From Pontibacter ummariensis (GTDB lineage Bacteria; Bacteroidota; Bacteroidia; Cytophagales; Hymenobacteraceae), in assembly GCF_900188175.1 (NCBI RefSeq), contig NZ_FZOQ01000023.1, positions 20,760 to 84,759 on the forward strand: DNA of 64,000 nucleotides. The letters are read 5' to 3'. Position 1 is the first letter of the stretch. Every line of letters begins with the position of its first letter. Below are positions 43,269 to 52,274 of this stretch, piece by piece. Under the pieces are notes generated by a model, which searched no databases, was not told where the DNA came from, and saw only the letters and a list, made by a program, of their open reading frames with translations. The position numbers were made by a program, and so were the translations under genes.

Positions 43269-43576
43269 GATGAAAGGCATAACATGAACATAAGCTGCTA
43301 CTTTCCTTTTTCCTGTTTTTGCCTTCGCTATATCCTGCTACCCCCTTACCCCATAAAGGGCTTTCAAATTTTACCATTGCCTAGCCGGGCCTCTTCGATC
43401 TGCTGGAAGAACATCACGTAATCTGACAGAGGTCGTATACAAAAGCTGTTGAAGCTGCATGAAAAATTTAATCGTGGCGTATGAACCTGAGGTGAATAAT
43501 AACCTGTAACAACTGCGATATGAAAGGTGCCCCTCAGCCCCAAAGCGAACGTCCCAGCAACAGCCTGCTCAAACAA
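43269..43576. other. Gap before the membrane protein cluster
   Basis: About 300 bases after the GH5 terminator with no supported reading frame on either strand. It is the 3' side of both flanking genes (the cluster runs leftward), so a terminator for the cluster is expected but I could not identify a good hairpin. Confidence 0.5.
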
Positions 43577-44662
43577 TTATAATGAAGCAGATATATCTTT
43601 CTCCCGGGACACCTTCCAGATAAAGCCGTCGAGGATGTAGTGGGTAAGCTGTGGAAGCGCTAGCAGGGGCACGAGCACCGTGAGCAGCAGTTCATCCTCA
43701 ATAATCGGCAGACCTGTAAAAAGGCTGAAAACGCTTTCGTGGTCTCGCCACACCAAAGCATCCCACAGTCCCTCCTCCACGTATGCTAGCAGAAACACCA
43801 ATCCCAGGAAAAAAGCGATGCCGGCAGCACCAAATGCTAGTCTTTCAGCTAAGCCAGCGGTTGCACCTGCTTTTCTGTACTTCCGCTTGCCAAAGATCCA
43901 AACTGATGCCATGTAAGGAATACCGTGAGACACGACATTGAAGGTGGTAAAAATGAGGTCGCCATTATAATACACAATGCCCAGGTACCAGGAGAGGAGG
44001 GTGCCCAGTATGACCAGATTCCGCGGTAGGTTCAGGTACTTATTGCGCCATACACGCCGCACCTCTTTCAGTAGATAAATGGCCAGCACCAACAGGTACA
44101 TTCCTGTTAAAAGGGGCAACAAACCGGGTTGCGATAGAAAGTAGAAATCATTCTCCAGGAACCAGTTAAAGCGGCGGTTCCCCTCCAGGTGCCAGTACAG
44201 CAAAGGATAGATCGTGGCCACGTAAACGGTAATAGTGTCTATCTGGCGCTCCAGTTGTGACTGCTTTTCCTGTCGTGAATACAGGCGCAGAAAGCCGTAT
44301 TGCTGCCGCACAAAGTGGTAGACCGCCAGGTAAGCCAGTACCCGCCAGAACACGAGGCCACCCAGCGAGTGCAACAGCATGCCTCCAAGCCAGGCCAGCA
44401 CCGGCACCCACAGTAGCAGTTGCTTTTGCTGGCGAAGCCTTTCTTTGTCGAAGTAAGTCCGGAACAGGGTGCTCCAGACGTGCCCTACATCTATAAGTAA
44501 AATCAGCAATACCCAAGCTGTAACCGACACAGCATTGTCCTTTGTCTGGAAAAAGCCGGGGAACAGCATGATTGCCAGCAGGCATAGAAAGGGCGGCGAC
44601 AGAATAAAAAGGCCATCAACTAGTGGCGACTGTAACCAGGGTTGCTTCTTTTGCTCTGTCAT
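43577..44662 (-). CDS. Polytopic membrane protein of the DUF350/DUF4178 cluster
   Basis: A 361-residue integral-membrane protein with about nine hydrophobic segments. Conserved-looking polar or His residues lie in membrane parts: DVGHVWSTLFRTYFD, VYHFVRQQYGF, VVSHGIPYMASVW and LTHYILDGFIWK. This His-bearing pattern may form a metal or heme site; that is speculation. It overlaps the FAD oxidoreductase by 4 bases (ATGA), so the two are co-translated. I cannot name the family with confidence, but similar proteins are adjacent to polyamine-type genes in other genomes. Confidence 0.75.
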   Translation of the reverse strand: MTEQKKQPWLQSPLVDGLFILSPPFLCLLAIMLFPGFFQTKDNAVSVTAWVLLILLIDVGHVWSTLFRTYFDKERLRQQKQLLLWVPVLAWLGGMLLHSLGGLVFWRVLAYLAVYHFVRQQYGFLRLYSRQEKQSQLERQIDTITVYVATIYPLLYWHLEGNRRFNWFLENDFYFLSQPGLLPLLTGMYLLVLAIYLLKEVRRVWRNKYLNLPRNLVILGTLLSWYLGIVYYNGDLIFTTFNVVSHGIPYMASVWIFGKRKYRKAGATAGLAERLAFGAAGIAFFLGLVFLLAYVEEGLWDALVWRDHESVFSLFTGLPIIEDELLLTVLVPLLALPQLTHYILDGFIWKVSREKDISASL

Positions 44663-46302
44663 GCCAGCTTAGAACTTAGCAACTGCCGGGCAGCGGTGAC
44701 GCCTTGGTAAAAAGCCTCCTCAAAAACAGAGATGCCGCTCAAATCTGTATGGGCGAAGTACACCTTGTCAGCATAAGGCATATTCGCCATTTCCCGGTCC
44801 TGTCCCCAAATAAAGCCTGGTGTCGGGCGAATCATGCCGTGGCCCCACACCCACACATCCAGTTGCTCTACTTGTTCGCGCAAGCTCGGATGCGCCTTTT
44901 CCAATTCCTGTAGTACAAACTCTTTCCAGGTGTCGTAACTGCTACCATAGGCTTTTCCGCGTGCGGCAGCTGGGGCTTCATCGGCTAAAGCGTGGTAAAA
45001 CGTAATTGTCTTTTTCTCCGGGAACAACGCTACCTGTTGATGATTGGCATACACATAGCCCAAGGATTTGCTGCCGTAGATCACATTGTCCCAGCTCAGG
45101 CCGAAGCCTTTGCTCCGCGGAACATCTTTAAGGGTGAGGTTAGCCACCAGCCAGGGGGCATAATTAAACTTACGGAGGTTACGTGAATCCAACAACGCAG
45201 GCAGAGCGCTTAACAGCCGCTGGTTTACAAATTGTGGCGTGGCCATAACACACTGTTTCGCCAACAGGCGTTTATACTGCTGCGTGCGCAGGTCCATGTA
45301 GTCTATCACCACTTTACCCTCCTGCTCCCCCACCCTATACACCATGGCATTCGTGCGTATGCTATCGGCACAGCTTTCGCGGAGGCGCTGCACCAGCCAG
45401 TTATTGCCTTCGGGCCAGGTGAGAACGCGGTGCGATTCTGAATTAGCTGCCCTTGCCTTGCGCGCAGCGAAATAATGTATACCTGCCCAAGCCGAAGTAT
45501 GTGCTATAGAAGAGCCGAAGTCATCACGGCAACAATAATCCACATACCAATGCAGGTACTCAGAAGTCAACTCCTGTTGCTGCAGCCACTCCAGCATCGT
45601 CAGCTTGTCGAGGTCGCGGTACTGCACGTCGGCAGAAGAATGACCCAAGGGAATATCAAAGGCAAACTTGCCGTCCTTACCCTGTGCCTGCTTCAACTCT
45701 TCCATCAGCTGCTGAAAGCGGGCTATCTGTTGTTGGTCGGCCTCGGGAACGCCCCAATGCGGCACCAGGCCCTCCTGCCAGTAATTGTGGATGTACAGCC
45801 GCTCCTCCGGGTCAAAGCACAGGTAGTACTCATTGTAATTCGGCAAGCCCTCTCCGTCGAAACCCGTAATCACGTTGGTCTCCTGCAGGAATTCCAGCAG
45901 TTCTGTAAAGGAATTATTCGGCAATGGCAGGTAATGTGCCCCCCAGGGATAAGCCGTGTGCCCGTTTTTACCCGCAGCTGCATTGCCACCTGTCTCGCTC
46001 TCTAGCTCCAGTAGTAATATCTTTTTAGCTGAGTGCTTCTTTAGCCAGCGGGCCGCTGCCAAGCCAGAGGCACCACCTCCCACAATCACCACCTCCTGCT
46101 CTTCTACTTCTGTAGGCTCTACTGTGATGCCTTTTCGTAGTAAGTGCCCAGCCTTAAAGGACGGCCCCAGCAACTGCCCTTGCATCTGCTGTGCCTGTGC
46201 CTTGTTAGCACAAGCGGCTAGCCCTCCGCCTGATACAGCCAGGCCACCTAATGCAGCCATGCTTTTCCGTAAAAAGTCCCTTCTTCCTGATTGCTTCGGC
46301 AT
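44659..46302 (-). CDS. Tat-exported FAD-dependent oxidoreductase (amine oxidase-like)
   Basis: A 547-residue flavoprotein. The N-terminal SGRRDFLRKS twin-arginine motif followed by a hydrophobic stretch marks Tat export, and a Cys in LAACANK may be lipidated. The FAD Rossmann motif is VIVGGGASGLAAARWLKK (about 72-89), then LLELESETGGNA. The region from residue about 290 to 547 resembles flavin amine oxidases. It likely oxidises a small amine, possibly a polyamine, in the periplasm; that is inferred from its co-translated partner and the spermidine-synthase-like gene 189 bases upstream. Confidence 0.85.
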   Translation of the reverse strand: MPKQSGRRDFLRKSMAALGGLAVSGGGLAACANKAQAQQMQGQLLGPSFKAGHLLRKGITVEPTEVEEQEVVIVGGGASGLAAARWLKKHSAKKILLLELESETGGNAAAGKNGHTAYPWGAHYLPLPNNSFTELLEFLQETNVITGFDGEGLPNYNEYYLCFDPEERLYIHNYWQEGLVPHWGVPEADQQQIARFQQLMEELKQAQGKDGKFAFDIPLGHSSADVQYRDLDKLTMLEWLQQQELTSEYLHWYVDYCCRDDFGSSIAHTSAWAGIHYFAARKARAANSESHRVLTWPEGNNWLVQRLRESCADSIRTNAMVYRVGEQEGKVVIDYMDLRTQQYKRLLAKQCVMATPQFVNQRLLSALPALLDSRNLRKFNYAPWLVANLTLKDVPRSKGFGLSWDNVIYGSKSLGYVYANHQQVALFPEKKTITFYHALADEAPAAARGKAYGSSYDTWKEFVLQELEKAHPSLREQVEQLDVWVWGHGMIRPTPGFIWGQDREMANMPYADKVYFAHTDLSGISVFEEAFYQGVTAARQLLSSKLA

Positions 46303-46491
46303 TTTTTACTTATTCAATATAGTGACACCTCGTGTTGCTTACCTGATTTTTAAGTTAAGAGCTTTATGTCCTCTCCTTAAACGGGAGATCTAAATGAGCC
46401 CCCATTAGCTAAGTTCTCTCCCGCTTATCACCGTAAGTTAGGGCGTTACTTCGGCTGTCTCTTTCTGTAAAGACACTTTCGCTGTACTAAC

Positions 46492-48027
46492 TTAATTCAC
46501 GAACTGCGCCCACTCCTCCTCGAAGTAGTGCACCAGCACCTGGTTATTCAGTTTGTTAACCTCTGTTTCTACACGAGGCATGTCTTTAGGAAATACCGCC
46601 ATCTGGGCAAAACTCGCGGCATCCACAAACTTCAGTTCTTTCGGGTAATCTGGATTGAGCTGCCAGTTCGTTTTGCGCTGCGCCAGCACAAAGCCCCAGT
46701 CCCCGAAAGAAGGCACGTGGGCATGATAAGGCAACGTGCTGAAACCGCAACTCTGTAAGGTATTAACTACACACCAGTAAGACTTCGGAGCCACAAAAGG
46801 CGAGGTAGCCTGTATCACTACTTTGCCCTCCGGCGTAAGGGTGTTTTCCAACAAACGGTAGAAAACATTGGAATATAGCTTACCAATCGAGTAGTTGGAG
46901 GGGTCCGGGAAATCGATGACCACGAAGTCAAACTGCTTCCGGTTTTCCCGCAGCCACTGAAAAGCATCTGCATTAATCACCTCCACCTTTTCTGATAATA
47001 ATGACTCTTGATTAAGCGCTACCAGTGAGGCGTGTGACTTGAAGATCTTTGTCACTTCCGGGTCCAGGTCTACCAGGGTGACTTTCTCAACACCGGGATA
47101 GCGAAGAATCTCCCGCACCGCCAGCCCGTCACCGCCGCCTAGCACCAGCACCTGCCTGGGGTTCGGCACAGCATTCAGCCCTGGGTGCACCAGCGCTTCG
47201 TGGTAACGGTACTCGTCAGCACTGCTAAACTGCAGGTTACCGTTCAGAAACAGGCGCAGCTCGTGCTCGTTTTTAGTGAGCACCACCCGCTGGTAGGGTG
47301 ACTGCACCGAGTACACGATCTTATCAGCATAGGCCATGCTCTCGGCAAAGCTCATGATGCGGTCGCTGAGGATAAAGCCTGCCACCAGTAAGGCAATGGC
47401 CAGCATACAAGTCGTTTTCAGGTAGCGTGTCCAGCTGATCTCCTTGCTGAAGAAAAAGCAGAGCCATAAAGCAACGCCAGCATTCATCAAGCCAAAAAAG
47501 AAAGAGGTGCGCAACAGCCCCAGGTACGGCACCAGCAAGAGTGGAAACACCACCGAAGCTAGCAGCGCACCAATGTAGTCGAAGGTAAAGACTTTTGAGA
47601 CCAGATCTTTGAACTCAAAACGGTCCTCGAGGATGCGCATGATGAGCGGGATCTCCAAACCTACCAGAATGCCCGTAAGCGACACCAGCATGTACAGCAC
47701 GATGCGGAAGGAGGCCACCTGGTTAAATAGCAGGAACAAGATTGAGGAACTCAGGCCTCCCACCACCGCCACCAGCACCTCGATCTGAATAAACCAGGCA
47801 ATCAGGTTGCGGTTAAAAAACTTGGAAAGATAACTCCCGATCCCCATCGAGAACAGGTACACCCCAATAATGGTGGAGAACTGCGTGACGGAGTCGCCGA
47901 GCAGGTAACTGGCCAGTGTGCCAGCCACCAATTCATATACAAGCCCACACGTAGCCACCACGAACACCGAGAACAACAAAAGGGCTTTTACATTAATACG
48001 CATAAGCAGTAAGCTATCTTTAGCCAT
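46492..48027 (-). CDS. Integral-membrane spermidine synthase-like protein (COG4262 type)
   Basis: A 511-residue fusion of a polytopic N-terminal membrane domain (about 200-230 residues, 7-8 helices, with YELVAGTLASYLLGDSVTQF near residue 30) and a C-terminal aminopropyltransferase-like domain. That domain has VLVLGGGDGLAVREILR for decarboxylated-SAM/SAM binding, LVDLDPEV and DFVVIDFPDPSNYSIGKLYS, the position of the catalytic Asp of SpeE. Start at ATG 48027 overlaps DUF350 by 8 bases; ATG 48003 (MRINVKALLLF) is an equal alternative. No SAM decarboxylase occurs in the window, so the true product is unknown. Confidence 0.9.
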   Translation of the reverse strand: MAKDSLLLMRINVKALLLFSVFVVATCGLVYELVAGTLASYLLGDSVTQFSTIIGVYLFSMGIGSYLSKFFNRNLIAWFIQIEVLVAVVGGLSSSILFLLFNQVASFRIVLYMLVSLTGILVGLEIPLIMRILEDRFEFKDLVSKVFTFDYIGALLASVVFPLLLVPYLGLLRTSFFFGLMNAGVALWLCFFFSKEISWTRYLKTTCMLAIALLVAGFILSDRIMSFAESMAYADKIVYSVQSPYQRVVLTKNEHELRLFLNGNLQFSSADEYRYHEALVHPGLNAVPNPRQVLVLGGGDGLAVREILRYPGVEKVTLVDLDPEVTKIFKSHASLVALNQESLLSEKVEVINADAFQWLRENRKQFDFVVIDFPDPSNYSIGKLYSNVFYRLLENTLTPEGKVVIQATSPFVAPKSYWCVVNTLQSCGFSTLPYHAHVPSFGDWGFVLAQRKTNWQLNPDYPKELKFVDAASFAQMAVFPKDMPRVETEVNKLNNQVLVHYFEEEWAQFVN

Positions 48028-48238
48028 GCACCGCCGAGGCGATGATAATGGCAATGGCAATAATAAAGGCTCCGAAGATAATGGCCAGGGCCTTGTTCTG
48101 CTTCTCCAGGATCTCCTTCCAAAGGTTGTCCGGCGTGGCTTTCTCCACGGCCCAGAACGTAACCACCAGTATCAGGATACCGATGAGCGAGTACACCAGC
48201 GAAGCGATGACGTACTTAAAGTTGATAAGTGGTTCCAT
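48020..48238 (-). CDS. DUF350 membrane protein
   Basis: A 72-residue YjfL-family (DUF350) protein with two hydrophobic segments (about 7-30 and 45-68) separated by EKATPDNLWKEILEKQN. DUF350 proteins accompany PspA-like and spermidine-synthase-like genes in other bacteria. It overlaps the spermidine synthase-like start and lies 5 bases after the 60-residue peptide. Confidence 0.93.
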   Translation of the reverse strand: MEPLINFKYVIASLVYSLIGILILVVTFWAVEKATPDNLWKEILEKQNKALAIIFGAFIIAIAIIIASAVHG

Positions 48239-48243
48239 ATAAT

Positions 48244-48426
48244 TTATTTATGATAATATCTGCTGCCACGGTATCCGGTGCTACCGCCTGTACTAGCTCC
48301 ATTCGGCTCAAACTCCTCTTTATCGTCGCCTAAAATGCGGGTACCGGTAGCGGAGGTATAAACAAAGAAGGACAGCACCAATGCCAGGTAAGCAAGGAAC
48401 AGTTTGTAGATGGACGATCTTTTCAT
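48244..48426 (-). CDS. Small single-helix protein of the cluster
   Basis: A 60-residue protein beginning at ATG 48426 (MKRSSIYKLFLAYLALVLSF). One transmembrane helix (about 8-27) is followed by a Gly/Ser/Tyr-rich exported tail that ends GYRGSRYYHK. It sits between DUF350 (5 bases) and DUF4178 (2 bases), the position occupied by DUF4247 in some other genomes; the sequence itself is too short to confirm that. Confidence 0.75.
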   Translation of the reverse strand: MKRSSIYKLFLAYLALVLSFFVYTSATGTRILGDDKEEFEPNGASTGGSTGYRGSRYYHK

Positions 48427-48428
48427 AA

Positions 48429-49739
48429 CTAATCGTAGGTATAGGTGGAATAGTCGCTGTTCATCCAGCGTGACTTTTCGTGCGAATGATGGCGCAACCA
48501 CTGCACCAGCGGCACTACCGCCAGCAGGGCCAGTACGATCCAAAAGTTCGACCAAAGAGGAACGTCCTCCCGCACCCACAGCCGGAAGGTATCCACCCTG
48601 CTGAGCCTATCCTTATAAGGCTGCAAAATAACATTATAAGTACCATTGGGCATGGCCGAGAGATCTACATCATTCATTTTGCTGCCTTCATGCCAGCGTT
48701 CCCCGCCACTATAGCCCTCGTAGTACTCCGTGCCCAGTTCTAAGTCATAAACTTTGTTGGTCTTCGTGTTGATGAGGGTAATTCCCAAAGCAAACCAATC
48801 GTTGTAAACAGGCGCAAAGAGTTCAAGCTCCAGGTTTGAACTGCCCGTCGGGGAGTTCAGCTCAAAGCCTGGGCCCGAAATGGCAGAAAGCCTGACAGGG
48901 CCATACTCCTCCTGCGGCAGGGGCACCATATAACTCTGGTCTGACAGCAGGCCCGGGCGATTAAAGAGCAGGAACAGGACTTGTAACACCAGCAGCACCC
49001 CGCAGGCAATGCCGCCCACCTTTGCTACTTCCTGAAAGGAAAACTCTTTGCTAAAGGGCTCTATAGCGCCCACGCCACTTCGCTCCGGCATCGGCCCCGA
49101 TATGCTGAAGATCTCGCGCAACACCTCCGGCTCTATATGCTCGCCCTGCATCCAGCAAACCTCATCAGCACTCACCTCCTGTACCAACATGTAGGGTGGG
49201 GCTATGTACTCTGCATACTTGCTCACACTTTCCAGTATCCGCCACGGAAACTCGCCCTCTGCATACCTTACCAAGCTGCTGTACCTATGAAAAAGCTTAT
49301 ACTCCTCGACGCCATAATATATGCTGCTGGCATGGGTCTCTTTAAGCGGCAGGTCGGCCAGGTAACGGAAAAAGGTCCAGTGCCCATCATACTCCGACAA
49401 GAAAGCGTAGCCGTGCAAGGGGTTAAACAACACGTACTCGCGCCAGCGGTAGGGTGCCTTCGTCTCCTCATAAAGCACAAAGCCCACCACCTGGTACAGT
49501 ACCTCTTTGATGCGCCCCTTGGCTCCTATCGGAATAGTAAGGGGATATTTGTATTGCTTCAGGTTCTTTAGACCGATCCACTGCTCATTCTGCCACTGCA
49601 GCACATGACCACAGTTCGGGCAGCCTACGCTTACTGCCTGCGCATGCGTTACCAGCGGGATGGGATAAGTACAACGAGAACAGACAAAGGAGGAAGCGGA
49701 AGGCAGCTTTTCCTTCTCCACTACATCAAATCCACTCAT
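48429..49739 (-). CDS. DUF4178 zinc-ribbon membrane protein (large copy)
   Basis: A 436-residue protein started at ATG 49739 (MSGFDVVEKEKLPSASSF), overlapping the upstream DUF4178 gene by 14 bases. It opens with a zinc ribbon: Cys20-Cys23 and Cys40-Cys43. One or two DUF4178 domains follow (about 75-240). Two transmembrane helices (about 268-290 and 398-418) flank a periplasmic beta-rich part of about 110 residues. C-terminus is cytoplasmic and acidic. It probably docks cluster proteins on the membrane. Enzymatic motifs are absent. Confidence 0.85.
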   Translation of the reverse strand: MSGFDVVEKEKLPSASSFVCSRCTYPIPLVTHAQAVSVGCPNCGHVLQWQNEQWIGLKNLKQYKYPLTIPIGAKGRIKEVLYQVVGFVLYEETKAPYRWREYVLFNPLHGYAFLSEYDGHWTFFRYLADLPLKETHASSIYYGVEEYKLFHRYSSLVRYAEGEFPWRILESVSKYAEYIAPPYMLVQEVSADEVCWMQGEHIEPEVLREIFSISGPMPERSGVGAIEPFSKEFSFQEVAKVGGIACGVLLVLQVLFLLFNRPGLLSDQSYMVPLPQEEYGPVRLSAISGPGFELNSPTGSSNLELELFAPVYNDWFALGITLINTKTNKVYDLELGTEYYEGYSGGERWHEGSKMNDVDLSAMPNGTYNVILQPYKDRLSRVDTFRLWVREDVPLWSNFWIVLALLAVVPLVQWLRHHSHEKSRWMNSDYSTYTYD

Positions 49740-50376
49740 GGTGCGCACGCAGGTTTTGAAGTTGAAGGTCTTCCAGGTACTGGTACTGCCCGACATACAC
49801 CTGCACGCGGGTAGGACTGTAAATATTTGCGATCCCCATCCCAAAGGTGTCAGGCTGCAGCAACTCGAGGCTAATAAAGTGATGTTCCTGGGTGTTGCTG
49901 TCGGGTATCTCGCCCTCCAGGTAAGTAGCCTGTTCCTCGTCCAGCAGCTCTACCTGTAGAGCTGCATTTGCCAATGTTAGGATGCTCCCCGGCTCGGCTT
50001 TCTTGAAAACCTTGGGGTCTGAAGGAGGAATCTCTTTGAACAAGCTGTAGTTTCCGGCCCATTCCCCTAGCCACATCTCCTCTCCTTTGCCGGTTAAGAT
50101 GTACCAATGGTTGCGATAGCCCTCCTTAAAGAAATATTGAATGCGGCCCAATACCTCAAATGAAATCCCCTGGTACTGCCCGGTGGTAGCAGGGCGAATG
50201 ATACTCATGTCCTCTTTTACCGGCTCCGCCTTAGGGAGCTTACCAACATCGAGGGAGGCCCGGCGGTTAATGGACTGGCAACGGGAACAAACCAGAGCCG
50301 TCGCCATTTCAGATTTAAAGGTAAGCCTGTTGCCACAGGAGGGGCAGGAAAAGGGTAAGCCTGTTTTCGATAGCAT
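49726..50376 (-). CDS. DUF4178 zinc-ribbon protein (small copy)
   Basis: A 216-residue soluble protein. N-terminal zinc ribbon: Cys11, Cys14, Cys30, Cys33. DUF4178 domain (about 65-205) with YQGISFEVLGRIQYFFKEG and WLGEWAGNYSLFKE. It is the first gene of the co-oriented cluster. Likely a cytoplasmic adapter. Confidence 0.88.
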   Translation of the reverse strand: MLSKTGLPFSCPSCGNRLTFKSEMATALVCSRCQSINRRASLDVGKLPKAEPVKEDMSIIRPATTGQYQGISFEVLGRIQYFFKEGYRNHWYILTGKGEEMWLGEWAGNYSLFKEIPPSDPKVFKKAEPGSILTLANAALQVELLDEEQATYLEGEIPDSNTQEHHFISLELLQPDTFGMGIANIYSPTRVQVYVGQYQYLEDLQLQNLRAHHEWI

Positions 50377-50542
50377 GGATGCAAAAGCTGCGTTAGCAGT
50401 TAGTGTCTAAACTTTAGAAGCCCGAAGGTAGCGCCAAATTTGTATCACATCCAAGTACAGGTATAACATATTCCACCCCTCTTTTGCATTTTAAGCTAAG
50501 TGGCTGCAAGCGTAATATAGCACTCGAAACAGCTTTAAAAAA

Positions 50543-50579
50543 AACGGGCTACAAAGCGCTACTGCTTCACAAGCCCGTT
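50543..50579 (-). terminator. Terminator of the bestrophin/carbonic anhydrase operon
   Basis: AACGGGCT (50543-50550) pairs with AGCCCGTT (50572-50579), with an inner AAGC/GCTT pair. On the minus strand it is followed by a run of eight Ts. It lies 26 bases after the carbonic anhydrase stop. Confidence 0.8.
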
Positions 50580-50604
50580 CTCCTTATCTGTACGATATCA
50601 CTAC

Positions 50605-51240
50605 TTAAGCAGCACCCTCATAAAAAGTAACCTGGCCGGTCTCTACATCATACATACCGCCAACTATTTTTATCTCGCCGTTCTTTTCCATGTCGGCCAG
50701 AATCGGGCTTTCTTTTCTGATCCTATCAAGTACGTGGTTCACGTTATTCACCGTCACGTTATACACAAACTTGTCGTTGCTTCCGGTTCTCTCTCCCTCA
50801 GGCGTGTCCTTCTCACTGTCCATGGCAGGCTTTACCTTTTTCAGCAGCGTGGTCAGGTTCCCCATGTCCACGTGGTTACAGGCTCCGTAGATGGCGCCGC
50901 ACTTGGTATGCCCCAGCACCACTAGTAGCTTTGACCCGGCCGCCTTGCAGCCAAACTCCATGCTACCCAAAATGTCCTCGTTGAGGATGTTGCCGGCGAT
51001 GCGGATACTGAAAATATCTCCCAGGCCCTGGTCAAAGATCAGCTCGGCGGAGGTCCTGGAGTCGATGCAGCTGAGGATGGTGGCAAAGGGGAACTGCCCC
51101 TCAGACGTTTCGTTCACCTGCTGGAGCAGGTTTCTGTTGGCCTTGAGGTTGTTTACAAAACGTTCGTTGCCTTCTTTCAGGATTTCCAGGGCCTTCTCGG
51201 GCGTTAAGCTTTGCTGTGTTTCTTTTGTGTGGGTTCTCAT
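50605..51240 (-). CDS. Beta-class carbonic anhydrase (second copy)
   Basis: A 211-residue enzyme distinct from the copy at 34 kb. Zinc ligands Cys58, His111 and Cys114; Asp60-Arg62 catalytic dyad (SCIDSR). VLGHTKCGAIYGAC and FSIRIAGNI mark it as a member of the other common bacterial beta clade. No signal peptide. It lies 19 bases downstream of the bestrophin gene on the same strand, so the two are likely co-transcribed, which suggests bicarbonate transport coupled to hydration. Confidence 0.93.
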   Translation of the reverse strand: MRTHTKETQQSLTPEKALEILKEGNERFVNNLKANRNLLQQVNETSEGQFPFATILSCIDSRTSAELIFDQGLGDIFSIRIAGNILNEDILGSMEFGCKAAGSKLLVVLGHTKCGAIYGACNHVDMGNLTTLLKKVKPAMDSEKDTPEGERTGSNDKFVYNVTVNNVNHVLDRIRKESPILADMEKNGEIKIVGGMYDVETGQVTFYEGAA

Positions 51241-51259
51241 ATAGTTTATTTTGCTGTTT

Positions 51260-52168
51260 TTACATTAGGTAAAACGCCTCGGGGGTTAGAGGCTTCGGCA
51301 CTTCCGGTTTCTGCAGTACCTGCTTTATGTTAATCTCGATGGTCCTGGCAATGGCCGTAACCGATGTATCGGTCGGTTTATTACGGAAAGGATCCTGCAT
51401 GTGCCGGGCCGTTTTCTCGATCAGAAAGAACGTGGAGGCAATCAGCACCAGGATCGGAATTTCGAAAATACCCACTGTCTCTACCAGGGCCAGCGACAAG
51501 ATAATCAGGAAGAGGTAGATAAAAAAATGCACAAACAAACTATAAGTAACCGGGAAGACCGTGTTGTTGATACGCTCCGCTTTCCCCATAGAGTCACAAA
51601 GCCGCACGATGGTGTTGTCTAGCTGCACTTGTTGGTAAGCGTTAATCACCTCTCTTTCATGCAGTTCCTTCAGGTCATTCATGTGTAGCATCAGCAGTCC
51701 GTACGGCTTGTTGTTCTGGGTACGCAGAAAGCCGATCTCCTCTTCCTGCAGGTGCTCCTGCTGCTTCTCGGCAATGGGCTCCAGGCCTCTTAAAGACTGG
51801 CCCAGGCAATAGCACCAGGCTATCTGCCGAAAGGACATTCTGGTCACGGCCTCCTCCCCAAACCGCTGGTAATCGTCCCGAATAAAGGTCTTTAACTGCA
51901 ACACCAGCGACCGCGAATCGTTTACGATTGCGCCCCACACTTTCCGGGCCTCCCACCACCGGTCATAGGACTGGTTTACCCTAAAGGCCAGCAGCAGAGA
52001 GATGGAGGTACCCAGGATGGTCGGAAGCTGGAAAGGAATAATAGGTAAGTAATCGGCTACGAAAAGCTTTAACAGATGGAAAGCAATAGAAAAAAGCAGC
52101 ACCCTGAACACATCCCATTTTATTTTTCTGAAGATGTAGCGAAAGGGAATTCTCTTTTCGATCAGCAT
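51260..52168 (-). CDS. Bestrophin-family anion channel
   Basis: A 302-residue inner-membrane protein. The bestrophin signature RWWEARKVWGAIVNDSRSL occurs at about 70-88. Four hydrophobic segments are visible (about 20-40, 45-60, 210-232, 235-255). The cytoplasmic tail carries DPFRNKPTDTSVTAI. Bacterial bestrophins pass Cl- or HCO3-. Pairing with a carbonic anhydrase points to bicarbonate. Confidence 0.92.
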   Translation of the reverse strand: MLIEKRIPFRYIFRKIKWDVFRVLLFSIAFHLLKLFVADYLPIIPFQLPTILGTSISLLLAFRVNQSYDRWWEARKVWGAIVNDSRSLVLQLKTFIRDDYQRFGEEAVTRMSFRQIAWCYCLGQSLRGLEPIAEKQQEHLQEEEIGFLRTQNNKPYGLLMLHMNDLKELHEREVINAYQQVQLDNTIVRLCDSMGKAERINNTVFPVTYSLFVHFFIYLFLIILSLALVETVGIFEIPILVLIASTFFLIEKTARHMQDPFRNKPTDTSVTAIARTIEINIKQVLQKPEVPKPLTPEAFYLM

Positions 52169-52274
52169 GCTTTAAAATGTTTCTTCTGGAGTTGACGTAT
52201 TAACGGTTACATTCCCTCCTTTTACTCGGTAGGCCCCACCTACGTTACCATTATGCCTTACTTTAGAAAAAGAA

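Noticed and set aside
45475..46005. 176-codon frame antisense to the FAD oxidoreductase
   Set aside because: Shadow of a real gene with intact FAD motif.
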